From Microbulbifer sp. MI-G (GTDB lineage Bacteria > Pseudomonadota > Gammaproteobacteria > Pseudomonadales > Cellvibrionaceae), in the NCBI RefSeq assembly GCF_030440425.1, contig NZ_CP098023.1, forward strand, positions 2,593,501-2,657,500: DNA of 64,000 nucleotides, given 5' to 3'. Positions 9,111-16,998 of the stretch are shown in pieces (positions within the stretch are counted from its first letter, which is position 1; every line of letters starts with the position of its first letter). The notes beneath the pieces were generated by a model. It did no database searches. It had not been told where the DNA came from and worked only from the letters and a program-made list of their open reading frames with translations. The position numbers and the translations under genes were made by a program.

Positions 9111-9314
9111 TCACTGTGGCGTGGCCGGCTCTCGGGACAGTTGTTCCGACAGTCGCGCCAGGGTTCTCCAACGGGGGTTCTCGGTGGCACCGTTGGCGAT
9201 TTTGATCAGGGTGAAGTAAGGCACGCCAGAGCGCTCGGAAATTTCTTTCCACTGGCCCCGGCGCTCCCGCAGTTGCGCCCTGACTTTTTCAAGCAAGTCA
9301 CCACCTGTATCCAT
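9111..9314 (-). CDS. Small Cro-like helix-turn-helix protein
   Basis: A 67 aa protein that reads as a compact helix-turn-helix domain: EKVRAQLRERRGQWKEISERSG, a turn, then VPYFTLIKIANGA as recognition helix, and a trailing helix. It is divergent from the CI/LexA-like repressor gene with 87 bases between the two starts, the classic cI/cro arrangement of lambdoid phages. This suggests mutual repression through the operators in between. The ATG is the only good start and gives the complete domain. No further phage early genes lie downstream on this strand, so the pair appears to be an orphan or domesticated switch. The function is inferred from arrangement and fold pattern. Confidence 0.7.
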   Translation of the reverse strand: MDTGGDLLEKVRAQLRERRGQWKEISERSGVPYFTLIKIANGATENPRWRTLARLSEQLSREPATPQ

Positions 9315-9331
9315 CGGAGTCCCCCATTTAA

Positions 9332-9390
9332 GGCTAAATTAGCCATATTGGGCTCAAATGTCAAGCCATACACGGTTAGCCATATATGGC
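9332..9390. promoter_or_regulatory. Divergent operator region with repeated TTAGCCATA half-sites
   Basis: The gap between the Cro-like and CI-like genes contains several related dyads: GGCTAA-A-TTAGCC (9332-9344), AGCC-ATATTG-GGCT (9341-9354) and the perfect 12-bp palindrome GCCATATATGGC (9379-9390). A further half-site AAGCCATACAC lies near 9363-9373. The shared half-site is TTAGCCATA or a close variant. Two or three such sites between divergent regulator genes match the layout of lambda-type OR. Repressor binding is inferred. Confidence 0.6.
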
Positions 9391-9401
9391 AATATAGCGG
9401 T

Positions 9402-10091
9402 ATGAAACACCAGCTCAGAAAACGCATCGCCGCAAGGCTCAACCTGGCCATGAGAAACAGCCCCAGCCTCTCTACCCAGGCGGCTTTGGGAAAACGCAGT
9501 GGCGTTGGCCAGACCACCATCGGTCGCATACTGCGGGCTGAAGTGGATGCCCGCGCGGAAACCCTGCAAGCACTCGCCAAAGCCCTGGGAAAATCCGTAG
9601 CGTATTTCACCGACAGCGGCAAACCAGCGCCGGGCAACCTTATTCAGGAAACCCCACTCACCTACACCAGTGATGCCGCAGTGCGTGCAGTCTACCGCCA
9701 GGTACCACTGATTTCGCCGGTGAAAGCCGTTACCTGGGCAGAGACTTTTGAAAACGGCATTGCCCAGGCAGACGGAGAGCAGATCCCCACCACCACCCGC
9801 GTCGGCCCGCGCGCCTTCGCCCTCAAAGTGGAAGGAGATGCCATGACCGCGCCCAACGGCCTCTCCATCCCGGAGGGATATATCGTGGTTGTGGACCCGG
9901 ACTGCGACTACGAGAACGGCTCCATTGTGGCCGCCAGGCTGCCCGGTGACAAAAAAGTCACCCTTAAAAAGCTGGTCATAGACGGGCCCAATCAATATTT
10001 GAAATCCCTCAATCCCGCCTATGTACCCATTCAAATGAACCGCAGCGGCAAAATCATTGGCGTGGCCAAAAGTGTCCTGTACGACCTCTAG
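9402..10091 (+). CDS. CI/LexA-like repressor lacking the autocleavage serine
   Basis: A 229 aa phage-type repressor. Residues 5-70 are an XRE-like helix-turn-helix (TQAALGKRSGVGQTTIGRIL). Residues of about 100-229 form an S24/LexA-like dimerisation domain. Family members self-cleave using Ser in a GNSM or GDSM motif and a distal Lys. Here the motif is VEGDAMTAPNG with Ala147 (codon GCC), while the Lys is kept (Lys190 in TLKKL, the usual 43-residue spacing as in lambda CI Ser149/Lys192). The scissile Ala-Gly also seems lost: the equivalent of QAGxW reads KAVTW (Ala109-Val110). It should therefore not respond to RecA by cleavage. The ATG at 9402 gives the family N-terminus; a much longer in-frame upstream start would run through the operators and the Cro-like gene. 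It lies upstream of alkylation-repair genes. Confidence 0.88.
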   Translation: MKHQLRKRIAARLNLAMRNSPSLSTQAALGKRSGVGQTTIGRILRAEVDARAETLQALAKALGKSVAYFTDSGKPAPGNLIQETPLTYTSDAAVRAVYRQVPLISPVKAVTWAETFENGIAQADGEQIPTTTRVGPRAFALKVEGDAMTAPNGLSIPEGYIVVVDPDCDYENGSIVAARLPGDKKVTLKKLVIDGPNQYLKSLNPAYVPIQMNRSGKIIGVAKSVLYDL

Positions 10092-10265
10092 GGACAGCAC
10101 TGGCCCCGAGGTCCCCACTGGCCCATCAGCCTGCTGGCTGTTGACCAGTCCAACTCCATAACCCCCAACCCCCTGTGCGGGCATTGGTGTTACCGTCAGT
10201 GCCGTTTTTGACTAGTCCCCACCCTGCCATCGCCATACACTGGGAGGCGGAAACGGGAGGGGTCG

Positions 10266-11732
10266 ATGACACTCGATACAGCAATTTGCGCCAGAGCACG
10301 CCAGGCACGGGACCGGCGCTTCGATGGGCGCTTTTTCACTGCGGTAAAAACCACCGGGATTTTCTGCCGTCCCATCTGCCCGGCGCGTGCCCCGCTGGAA
10401 CGCAACGTCACCTATTTTGCCACCGCAGCGGAAGCGGCAGATGCCGGCTTCAGGCCCTGCCTGCGCTGCCGGCCGGATTGTGCGCCGGGCAGCCCGGCCT
10501 GGGGGCTGGTTTCCACCACTGTGCAGCGGGCGCTGAGGCTAATGCGCAGTGAGCGCGAACCCCAGTCTGTGGAAAGGCTCGCAGAACGCCTCGGTATCAG
10601 CAGCCGCTACCTGCGCCGTTTATTCGCCGAACACCTGGGGATGCGCCCTCTGGCGGTATGGCAGACAGAGCGCGCGCTGTTTGCCTTCCGCTTATTGCGC
10701 GACACCCCTCTGACAATCGCCGAGATCGCCTATGCGTCGGGCTTTAACAGCCTGCGGCGTTTTAACGGGGTCTTTAAGCAGCTCTACCAGCGCACCCCCT
10801 CGGAGGTACGCAGAGCGGGCAGTGTCGATGGGGTGGCAAAGGGCACACCCGCACGGGTGCAGCTGTCTCTCGAATATCGCCCGCCACTGCACTGGCCACA
10901 GATGCTGGCCTTTCTCGGCACCCGCGCCCTGGCCGGAGTGGAGCATGTGGAAGACGGGGTTTACCAGCGCAGTTTTGAACTGGACCGCTTCCGCGGTGTT
11001 CTGCGCGTGACCCATGAGCCGAAACAGCACCGCCTGCTGGTGGAGATCAGCAGCCAGGGGGGCGCCACCAGTCTCTACCTGCTCAACCAGCGCCTGCGCC
11101 GCCTGTTTGACCTGGATGCGGACAGCGGTGCAATAGCAGCGGTCTTAAGACGCGATCCCCTCCTGGCCCGCCAGTTGGAAATGGCACCGGGGCTGCGCCT
11201 GCCCGGCGCCTGGGACCCCTTTGAGACTGCCCTGCGAGCGATTTTGGGGCAGCAAATCAGCGTGGCCGCAGCCACCACCATTGCCGGGCGCCTTGTAGCC
11301 CGCTATGGGACCGCTTTTGTGGATGAGACTGGCACCGAGCACAGTCTGTTTCCCACTCCAGAACAATTGGCGCAGGCGGACTTTGCCGGCCTGGGACTGA
11401 CCCGCAGCCGCGCAAAAACACTGCGCGGGTTTGTGGCGGCGACACGCGAGGGGCGCATCGATTTTACCCAGCCCTCCCTCGACGCCTGGTGTAAGCAGGT
11501 CACTGCACTGCCGGGCATCGGCGACTGGACGGCGCAGTATATTGCCATGCGCAGCCTGTCCATGCCAGACGCCTTTCCCGCTTCGGATCTGGGTATCTTG
11601 CAGGCGCTGGGCAGTACCAATGAAAAAGCAACACCCAAAGCGGCTCTGGCAAGGGCCGAGCACTGGCGACCCTGGCGCGCCTACGGCGCCCTGTTGCTGT
11701 GGCAGTCATTGAAATCGGGAGAGCGAAGATGA
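10266..11732 (+). CDS. Ada-type metal-binding / AraC HTH / AlkA glycosylase fusion
   Basis: A three-part DNA alkylation repair protein of 488 aa. Residues 15-72 are the Ada N-terminal zinc domain, with Cys34, Cys38, Cys65 and Cys68 at the same spacing as E. coli Ada (38, 42, 69, 72). Cys34 is thus the likely methyl-phosphotriester acceptor. Residues of about 85-185 are an AraC-type double helix-turn-helix (LAERLGISSRYLRRLF and IAEIAYASGFNSLRRF). Residues of about 195-485 are an AlkA 3-methyladenine glycosylase with helix-hairpin-helix LPGIGDWTAQY and probable catalytic Asp441 in FPASDLG. A strong Shine-Dalgarno (GGGAGGGG) precedes the ATG. Its stop overlaps the start of ogt, so both form one operon; methylated-Ada-type autoactivation is plausible. 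Confidence 0.93.
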   Translation: MTLDTAICARARQARDRRFDGRFFTAVKTTGIFCRPICPARAPLERNVTYFATAAEAADAGFRPCLRCRPDCAPGSPAWGLVSTTVQRALRLMRSEREPQSVERLAERLGISSRYLRRLFAEHLGMRPLAVWQTERALFAFRLLRDTPLTIAEIAYASGFNSLRRFNGVFKQLYQRTPSEVRRAGSVDGVAKGTPARVQLSLEYRPPLHWPQMLAFLGTRALAGVEHVEDGVYQRSFELDRFRGVLRVTHEPKQHRLLVEISSQGGATSLYLLNQRLRRLFDLDADSGAIAAVLRRDPLLARQLEMAPGLRLPGAWDPFETALRAILGQQISVAAATTIAGRLVARYGTAFVDETGTEHSLFPTPEQLAQADFAGLGLTRSRAKTLRGFVAATREGRIDFTQPSLDAWCKQVTALPGIGDWTAQYIAMRSLSMPDAFPASDLGILQALGSTNEKATPKAALARAEHWRPWRAYGALLLWQSLKSGERR

Positions 11733-12223
11733 TCCATTACAAGCGTTACACTACCGACCTGGGAGAAGTAGACATCGCCGCCGGCAAAGACGGTGTTATC
11801 GCACTGCAATTCCACCACAAAACACGCCCCCTGCCCCTGGCAGCGGACTGGCAGCCCGGTGCCACAGCGCTGACCGACCGGGCCGCGCAACAGCTACGGG
11901 AGTACCTGGCGGCAAAGCGGCGGCACTTCCACCTGCCCCTGGCACCTCGCGGCACCGTATTCCAGCGCCGGGTGTGGGAGGCACTGCTGGCGATTCCCTA
12001 CGGTGAAACCCGCAGCTATACCCAGCAGGCACAGCAGCTGGGGCAACCGCGGGCCATCCGCGCGGTAGCCCGCGCCAATGGCGCCAACCCTGTGGCGGTG
12101 GTGATTCCCTGCCACCGGGTAATCGGCGCCAATGGCACTCTCACAGGCTATGCCGGCGGCCTGCCACTGAAGGCACACCTGCTGACTCTGGAGGGAGCCG
12201 AATTTGCAGCTCCGTGCCCCTGA
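11729..12223 (+). CDS. ogt: Methylated-DNA--[protein]-cysteine methyltransferase
   Basis: A suicide repair protein that transfers the methyl group from O6-methylguanine (and O4-methylthymine) in DNA to its own cysteine. The active site IPCHRVIG gives Cys128, and the downstream GYAGGLPLK loop and upstream RAVARANGANP helix are typical. The protein is 164 aa, normal for Ogt/MGMT. The start is the ATG overlapping the stop of the upstream fusion gene (ATGA), so translation is probably coupled. Together the two genes repair phosphotriesters, N-alkyl purines and O6-alkylguanine. Confidence 0.95.
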   Translation: MIHYKRYTTDLGEVDIAAGKDGVIALQFHHKTRPLPLAADWQPGATALTDRAAQQLREYLAAKRRHFHLPLAPRGTVFQRRVWEALLAIPYGETRSYTQQAQQLGQPRAIRAVARANGANPVAVVIPCHRVIGANGTLTGYAGGLPLKAHLLTLEGAEFAAPCP

Positions 12224-12387
12224 TGCGGGCTTTGTCAGGCTTCGAAGGTAGCGGTGATAACCGGCCCTAAACTGATCCATAGGCTTGTAATAAATATGAT
12301 TACTCTCCAATGGATTTATCAACATCAACATTTATTTCAACATCAATGGGTATCAGAAAATGGCTTTTACTGATAACCCTTTTAGTT

Positions 12388-13019
12388 TTGGGGACGGATA
12401 ATTTTCCTTATTGAATTGGCTATTGCTGAGTTGCCAACTTTAACCATTGCTTTATTGAGAATTGCACTTGAGACAAGCATTTTTTAAGATGAGAAAATCA
12501 CAAAAAACAAGTTAATTGGTGTGCTATTGGGGTTTTTAGTAGTGACCATCATAATGGGCCCTGCGATATTTGCAGACATGGGAGTCAATGTAATGGCCCA
12601 ATTGGCAGTGCTGGGAGCAACTCTATCTTATGCGTTTGCCGGGGTTTTTGGTCGTCGATTCAAACCGCAGAACATAAATCCGATTGTCATTACTGCTGGC
12701 CAGGTAACTGCATCTGCACTATTTCTTGCCCCAATAGCAATGATTGCAGATAACCCTATGGACCTTGAAATACCAGGCAAACATGGCTATTGGTGCATTA
12801 GCCGTTTTCTCAACCGCAGTTGCGTACGTGGTGCACTTCATAATATTGGCATTAGCTGGCGCAATAGATCTACTGTTCGTCACATTTTTAATCCCTGTTT
12901 CCGCCATTTCACGGGGAACAATAGCACTTGGAGAAACACTGCACAGTATTCATATGGCTGGTATGGGGGTTGTCACAGCGGGGCTAATCACTATTGATGG
13001 TAGACTTTGGCAAAAGTGA
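12388..13019 (+). pseudogene. Decayed EamA/DMT-family transporter
   Basis: Fragments of a ten-helix drug/metabolite transporter remain in order. LIELAIAELPTLTIALLRIA precedes an in-frame TAA at 12485-12487. The same frame then continues with LLGFLVVTIIMGP and an LGATLSYAFAGVFGRRF segment typical of EamA helices. After about 12770 the match switches to another frame with IGALAVFSTAVAYVVHFIIL and ends LGETLHSIHMAGMGVV. At least one stop and one frameshift, plus a missing N-terminus, make it non-functional. The block is AT-rich compared with the repair genes upstream, suggesting horizontal origin. Confidence 0.8.
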
Positions 13020-13098
13020 TGGCTATTATCAACTGTCTCATACAAGTTTGAACTATCAACCTCTTCAACCTGGGCGATTCATAAACACGGAATGCAGT

Positions 13099-13824
13099 AT
13101 GAACAACAATAACCAAGCTGGCATCCTCTTTGCGGCATTTCTTTTGGCTACCGGAATCGCTGCCGCAGGGCACTTTGTCAGCCAGACCCTGTATAAATCG
13201 AAAGTTGCCTTAAATACTGCTGAAGTTAAAGGCCTTGCAGAGAGGCGAGTTGAAGCAGATACCGCTTATTGGTCAATACAATACACCGTGACCGGGAAAA
13301 GCAAATCGGAAATTCCTGCATTATATAAAGATTCAGAAGCCGACCAGAACAAAATCATCTCTTTACTGAAAAGTAGTGGATTTACCGATCATGAAATACA
13401 GCCGGGTATAATAAACTACCTGAAAAAAGAATTTCGGGATGAAGACCAGAAACTGGTTGAGGAGGAACATATACTGGTAGGTGAAATTACAGTTGAAACC
13501 CAAAAAGTCCGACTGGTTTCTGAGGTTAGATCCAACCTGAATACACTAATCGCACAAGGGCTTGATATCAAAAATAATCCTCCCGCCTACCACTTTACCC
13601 AATTAAATAAAATCAAACCTGCGATGTTGAAAGAGGCAACCACAAATGCCAGGATCGCAGCCAATGAATTCGCCATAAATGCCGGTGTTGAAGTCGGTGG
13701 GATAAGAAGCGCACGACAAGGGGGGTTTGTCATACGAGACGTTGGTGAAAACTATGGTGACACCAGAAAAATAGAAAAGGAGGTAAGGGTAGTGACCAAT
13801 GTTACCTTTTTTCTGACTGATTAA
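13099..13824 (+). CDS. SIMPL domain (DUF541) exported protein
   Basis: A 241 aa protein with an N-terminal hydrophobic anchor at residues of about 7-27 (ILFAAFLLATGIAAAGHFV) and a long SIMPL/DUF541 domain. Recognisable parts are VKGLAERRVEADTAYW near the start, repeated beta-alpha units, and RVVTNVTFFL at the end. Relatives include BP26 and the E. coli YggE type; roles are poorly defined, often linked to stress or envelope assembly. The ATG at 13099 directly precedes the anchor, while the longer in-frame extension lies in the EamA relic and is rejected. The gene is AT-rich like its neighbours in the 12.3-16.8 kb block. It is probably monocistronic. Confidence 0.85.
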   Translation: MNNNNQAGILFAAFLLATGIAAAGHFVSQTLYKSKVALNTAEVKGLAERRVEADTAYWSIQYTVTGKSKSEIPALYKDSEADQNKIISLLKSSGFTDHEIQPGIINYLKKEFRDEDQKLVEEEHILVGEITVETQKVRLVSEVRSNLNTLIAQGLDIKNNPPAYHFTQLNKIKPAMLKEATTNARIAANEFAINAGVEVGGIRSARQGGFVIRDVGENYGDTRKIEKEVRVVTNVTFFLTD

Positions 13825-14464
13825 GTGGGTTAGTTGAGTAACTCTGCTTAGCCTCCAACACTATTTTCCCATGAGAAATGGATGCTCAGTAGCACGATGC
13901 ACAGAGCTTATTAGTGTTATATCATACGATCTGCACCAAGCACCTCTTCTGTACTAGATAAATTCACTAGCGGCCTGCATGCATCAAAACGAGCGCTGAC
14001 TTAAATTCTCCCTTATCAAAACAGCCAAATAGCTTCGCCAGGTGTGCTCTGGACAAACCTGCCCTTTTTCAATCATAACGCACAGGCGAAGGGAATTTGC
14101 CCACACTGGCGATGCTGATTCCCCTTTACCCATGTTAGGGCTATCTTGCTCTCTCACGATGCAACGGCCAGGTATCCTGGCCCCTGGATATCCTGGCGCT
14201 ATTATTGAATAACCACCCAGAGACCGATCTGGCTATTTTGTCGTATACCTTAACCCTAACCGGATATAGACCTCAGCAATCATCATACCTTTAACTGGCA
14301 CTATCGTTTACTTAAACTCCTAGAGACTGCACATTTCAGGACAGTAAAGCCGTGTGAAAACTATCGGCGTGAAAATCAACGACAAACGCCGTATTGTTTT
14401 GACAAGCAAAAGAGTTTATGCAACTATTTGTACAATTATTTGTATATAAGTTTAATACTTGAAT
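13825..14464. other. Intergenic stretch with one 49-codon minus ORF
   Basis: About 640 bases without a firm gene. The minus strand carries a 49-codon ORF (14133 down to 13984, starting MGKGESASPVWAN) that I do not recognise and cannot support beyond being open. A short repeated motif, TATCCTGG, occurs twice near 14170-14200. The last 70 bases hold the putative MarR control region. Confidence 0.4.
14399..14450 (+). promoter_or_regulatory. Putative promoter and operator of the MarR gene
   Basis: A consensus -35 hexamer TTGACA lies at 14399-14404, though the -10 at the right distance (AACTAT, 14422-14427) is poor. Downstream, TATTTGTACAAT and TATTTGTATATA form an 11-bp spaced direct repeat that includes the palindrome TTGTACAA (14428-14435). 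Such a site just before a MarR gene would suit autoregulation. This is inferred from position only. Confidence 0.35.
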
Positions 14465-14959
14465 ATGCCAAGCTCAAGCAAGCCATTTTTCTATGCCTCC
14501 AAATACCGCGCAGCCTTTTTAGCCAGTATGGCAGGGAGACTTAGAGATTTAATCTGTGAAGACGGATCAAAGCTACTCAAAGCCAAAGGGGTCACTGCAC
14601 CGGTCACCGATGTGTCGTTTATGTTGTTTCTTAGTGAAAATGAACCATCCTTCACTGCCGATATAGCACGTGCACTTAATTTTTCTCATCAACGCGTTGC
14701 ATCAAGAATCACCATTTTGGAGAAGCTGAAACTGGTGACCTGTGTTTCAGACAAGCAGGATCTACGCCGAAAACGAGTCACTTTAACCAAAAAAGGCAAA
14801 TCGGAGGCCCTCGCCCAAGCAGAAATTTATAAAACGGTTGCACTGGCGATTGAAGACCTGTTTGAAGAGATAGGGGATGACCTTATGGATCGGTTACAAC
14901 TAACCCTGGAAACCCTTGAACAGGAATCCCTGCCGGAGAGAATAGATAGATTGAAATAA
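14465..14959 (+). CDS. MarR family transcriptional regulator
   Basis: A 164 aa winged helix-turn-helix regulator. The central region shows the MarR pattern: FTADIARALNFSHQRVASRI as helix-turn-helix, then LEKLKLVTCVSDKQDLRRKRV as the wing with the conserved D-x-R, and a C-terminal dimerisation helix. The ATG at 14465 is preferred to a TTG six bases earlier. It is followed after 38 bases by the DUF885 lipoprotein gene on the same strand, so it probably controls that gene and itself. The inducing ligand is unknown. Confidence 0.88.
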   Translation: MPSSSKPFFYASKYRAAFLASMAGRLRDLICEDGSKLLKAKGVTAPVTDVSFMLFLSENEPSFTADIARALNFSHQRVASRITILEKLKLVTCVSDKQDLRRKRVTLTKKGKSEALAQAEIYKTVALAIEDLFEEIGDDLMDRLQLTLETLEQESLPERIDRLK

Positions 14960-14997
14960 ACAAGCAGGGTTATTGATCAACCCATTGTGAGGAAAAT

Positions 14998-16752
14998 ATG
15001 AAAAAAATAATAAAAAATATTTTACTATTAATATCCTATCATTTAGCCGCCTGCCAAGTGGCACCCTTGCCAAAGGAAGACTTTACCAGTATCAACACAC
15101 AATCAGAGGCTGAAGGGGTACTGAACGAGATTGCTGACCGCTACTACGATTTTTCTGTTAAAAAAAACCCGATCTCTGTTTATACACTCGATCTTGATTA
15201 CGCAGATCACAGTTACCTGCCAGAGAATGACCGGAAAAGCCTCGAACAAGAATCAGAACTTCAAAACACCTTATACCAACAGTTAATGGCGCTGGATGCT
15301 GAGCTAATTAAATCCCACAACGCCCAAATAGTGTATACCATACTGCGTGAATCTCTTGAAACAGAGCTGGCATTGAAAGTATGTAGAAGAGAATTATGGC
15401 AAAGTATCTCAAGCAACCATGGTTGGCAGGGTGACTACCTACAACTGGCACAATTACAGCCTGTAAGCAGTCCCGAATTACAGGCCCAGGCTATTTCACG
15501 CTGGAAAAAAATACCGCAAACCATAAAAAATGAAGTTGACAACCTTAAAACGGGCTTGGCGTTAGGATACTCTATGCCAAAAGAGATTGCCCAGCAAACA
15601 GTTATGCAATTACGCGCAATGATCAATCTTGATCTATTCCAGCAGCCATTTATGTCTCCAGCCCAGCGCAGTACTGATAAGGCATTCCAGACAGAACTAG
15701 CGACTGTTGTCAAAGAGTTGATCAATCCAGCTATTGAGTACTATGTGCAATTTCTAGAACAGCAGTATATTCCATCTGCAAGAGAGAGCTATTCCCTGCT
15801 GGAACTGCCTAAAGGGCGCCAATGCTACGCCGCCTTTCTGAGAAGCTGGAATAATAAAGACATTCCCCCTGAAGAGATAAAAGCCTTAGGTAAAAATACA
15901 GTCAGAGAAAATACAAACAAAATTAAAAGTATCGGATTTGAACTCTACGATACTCGCGATTTCAATACCATTATTCAAAAAGTACTGCATGACAAAAACA
16001 ACCTGTTCAAATCTGAAGATGAGATGAAAACAGTTTTATCAGAACACCTAAAAAATGCAAAGGAAAAATCTGCAATTTGGTTTACTACAGTGCCGAAAAA
16101 TGAGCTTGCGATAACTCCATTGCCGCCTCAAGCGCCTGCCGGTGCGGCTCAGTATCAACCTGGAGAGCCAGGAAAGTTTTTGATCAGCTTTAAAGATCCC
16201 AAACAGCAAAGCAAAGGCAGGCTTGAAGTAGCTGCCTATCATGAAGGCTATCCTGGCCATCACTTGCAAATCTCAAGTTGGCAGTCAGGGCACAATATAC
16301 ACCCAATAACACGGTTTTCCTTTTTTGGTAGCTATATCGAGGGCTGGGGGCGTTATAGTGAACTCCTTGCTGAGGAAATGGGCTTATACCGGCACGAATA
16401 CGCACTGATTAGTCGTAGGGCCTGGCCCGCCAGAGGCATTGTTTTGGACACAGGTCTCCATTTAGAGGGGTGGAGCAAACAAGAAGTGATTGATTATATT
16501 TTGCAATCCGGTGCTTTTAACCGGGAGTTCGCACAACAGATCTTTTACCGCAGTGTTGCAGAACCGGGGCAGTTAACCTCCTATGATGTAGGGGCGCATG
16601 AAATTCTGTCTCTGAGAAGGCTGGCCCAGCAGCAACAGGGAAACCGATTTGATATCAGGCTATTCCATGAAAAAATATTGGAAAATGGACCACTTCCCTG
16701 GGAGGCACTTAAAACAAACATTCTACAGTGGCTTTCAAATAGCTCAGGTTAA
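14998..16752 (+). CDS. DUF885 family lipoprotein, putative zinc peptidase
   Basis: A 584 aa predicted lipoprotein: a short lysine-rich start, hydrophobic residues 7-16 and lipobox HLAAC with Cys19. The C-terminal half holds the DUF885 core: YHEGYPGHH (His415, Glu416, His421/His422) and, 26 residues on, SYIEGWGRYSE with Glu448, a plausible zinc-ligand set. DUF885 is a large uncharacterised family with this peptidase-like pattern; no substrate is known. AGGAAAAT before the ATG serves as ribosome-binding site. It lies 38 bases downstream of a MarR regulator, suggesting regulated expression. Codon use is AT-rich, unlike the smaller HEGYPGHH lipoprotein at 2551-3918, which argues against a recent local duplication. 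Confidence 0.88.
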   Translation: MKKIIKNILLLISYHLAACQVAPLPKEDFTSINTQSEAEGVLNEIADRYYDFSVKKNPISVYTLDLDYADHSYLPENDRKSLEQESELQNTLYQQLMALDAELIKSHNAQIVYTILRESLETELALKVCRRELWQSISSNHGWQGDYLQLAQLQPVSSPELQAQAISRWKKIPQTIKNEVDNLKTGLALGYSMPKEIAQQTVMQLRAMINLDLFQQPFMSPAQRSTDKAFQTELATVVKELINPAIEYYVQFLEQQYIPSARESYSLLELPKGRQCYAAFLRSWNNKDIPPEEIKALGKNTVRENTNKIKSIGFELYDTRDFNTIIQKVLHDKNNLFKSEDEMKTVLSEHLKNAKEKSAIWFTTVPKNELAITPLPPQAPAGAAQYQPGEPGKFLISFKDPKQQSKGRLEVAAYHEGYPGHHLQISSWQSGHNIHPITRFSFFGSYIEGWGRYSELLAEEMGLYRHEYALISRRAWPARGIVLDTGLHLEGWSKQEVIDYILQSGAFNREFAQQIFYRSVAEPGQLTSYDVGAHEILSLRRLAQQQQGNRFDIRLFHEKILENGPLPWEALKTNILQWLSNSSG

Positions 16753-16998
16753 TCAATAGGTTGATTTAGGCCTGACCTATTTCCAGGTAACCCGGATTGT
16801 TATTATTGACAGCTCGAAAAAAGACACCCCTTAAAAATGCCTTTATCGTGCATCCTAAACGAAACTCGAGAAGCCTGTAACGAGGGTTAACACTTCTGGG
16901 TTTCCCAACGCAATCGCCTGTGGTTGGTAACCGCCAAATGAGGACCATTGTTGAGTCCGTCAACTGGCCAGAGCCGATGCAATGATCCTGGGAGATCT

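Noticed and set aside
8724..9219. Overlapping plus-strand ORFs before the repressor
   Set aside because: They run antisense into the Cro-like gene and repeat debris, with chance-like composition.
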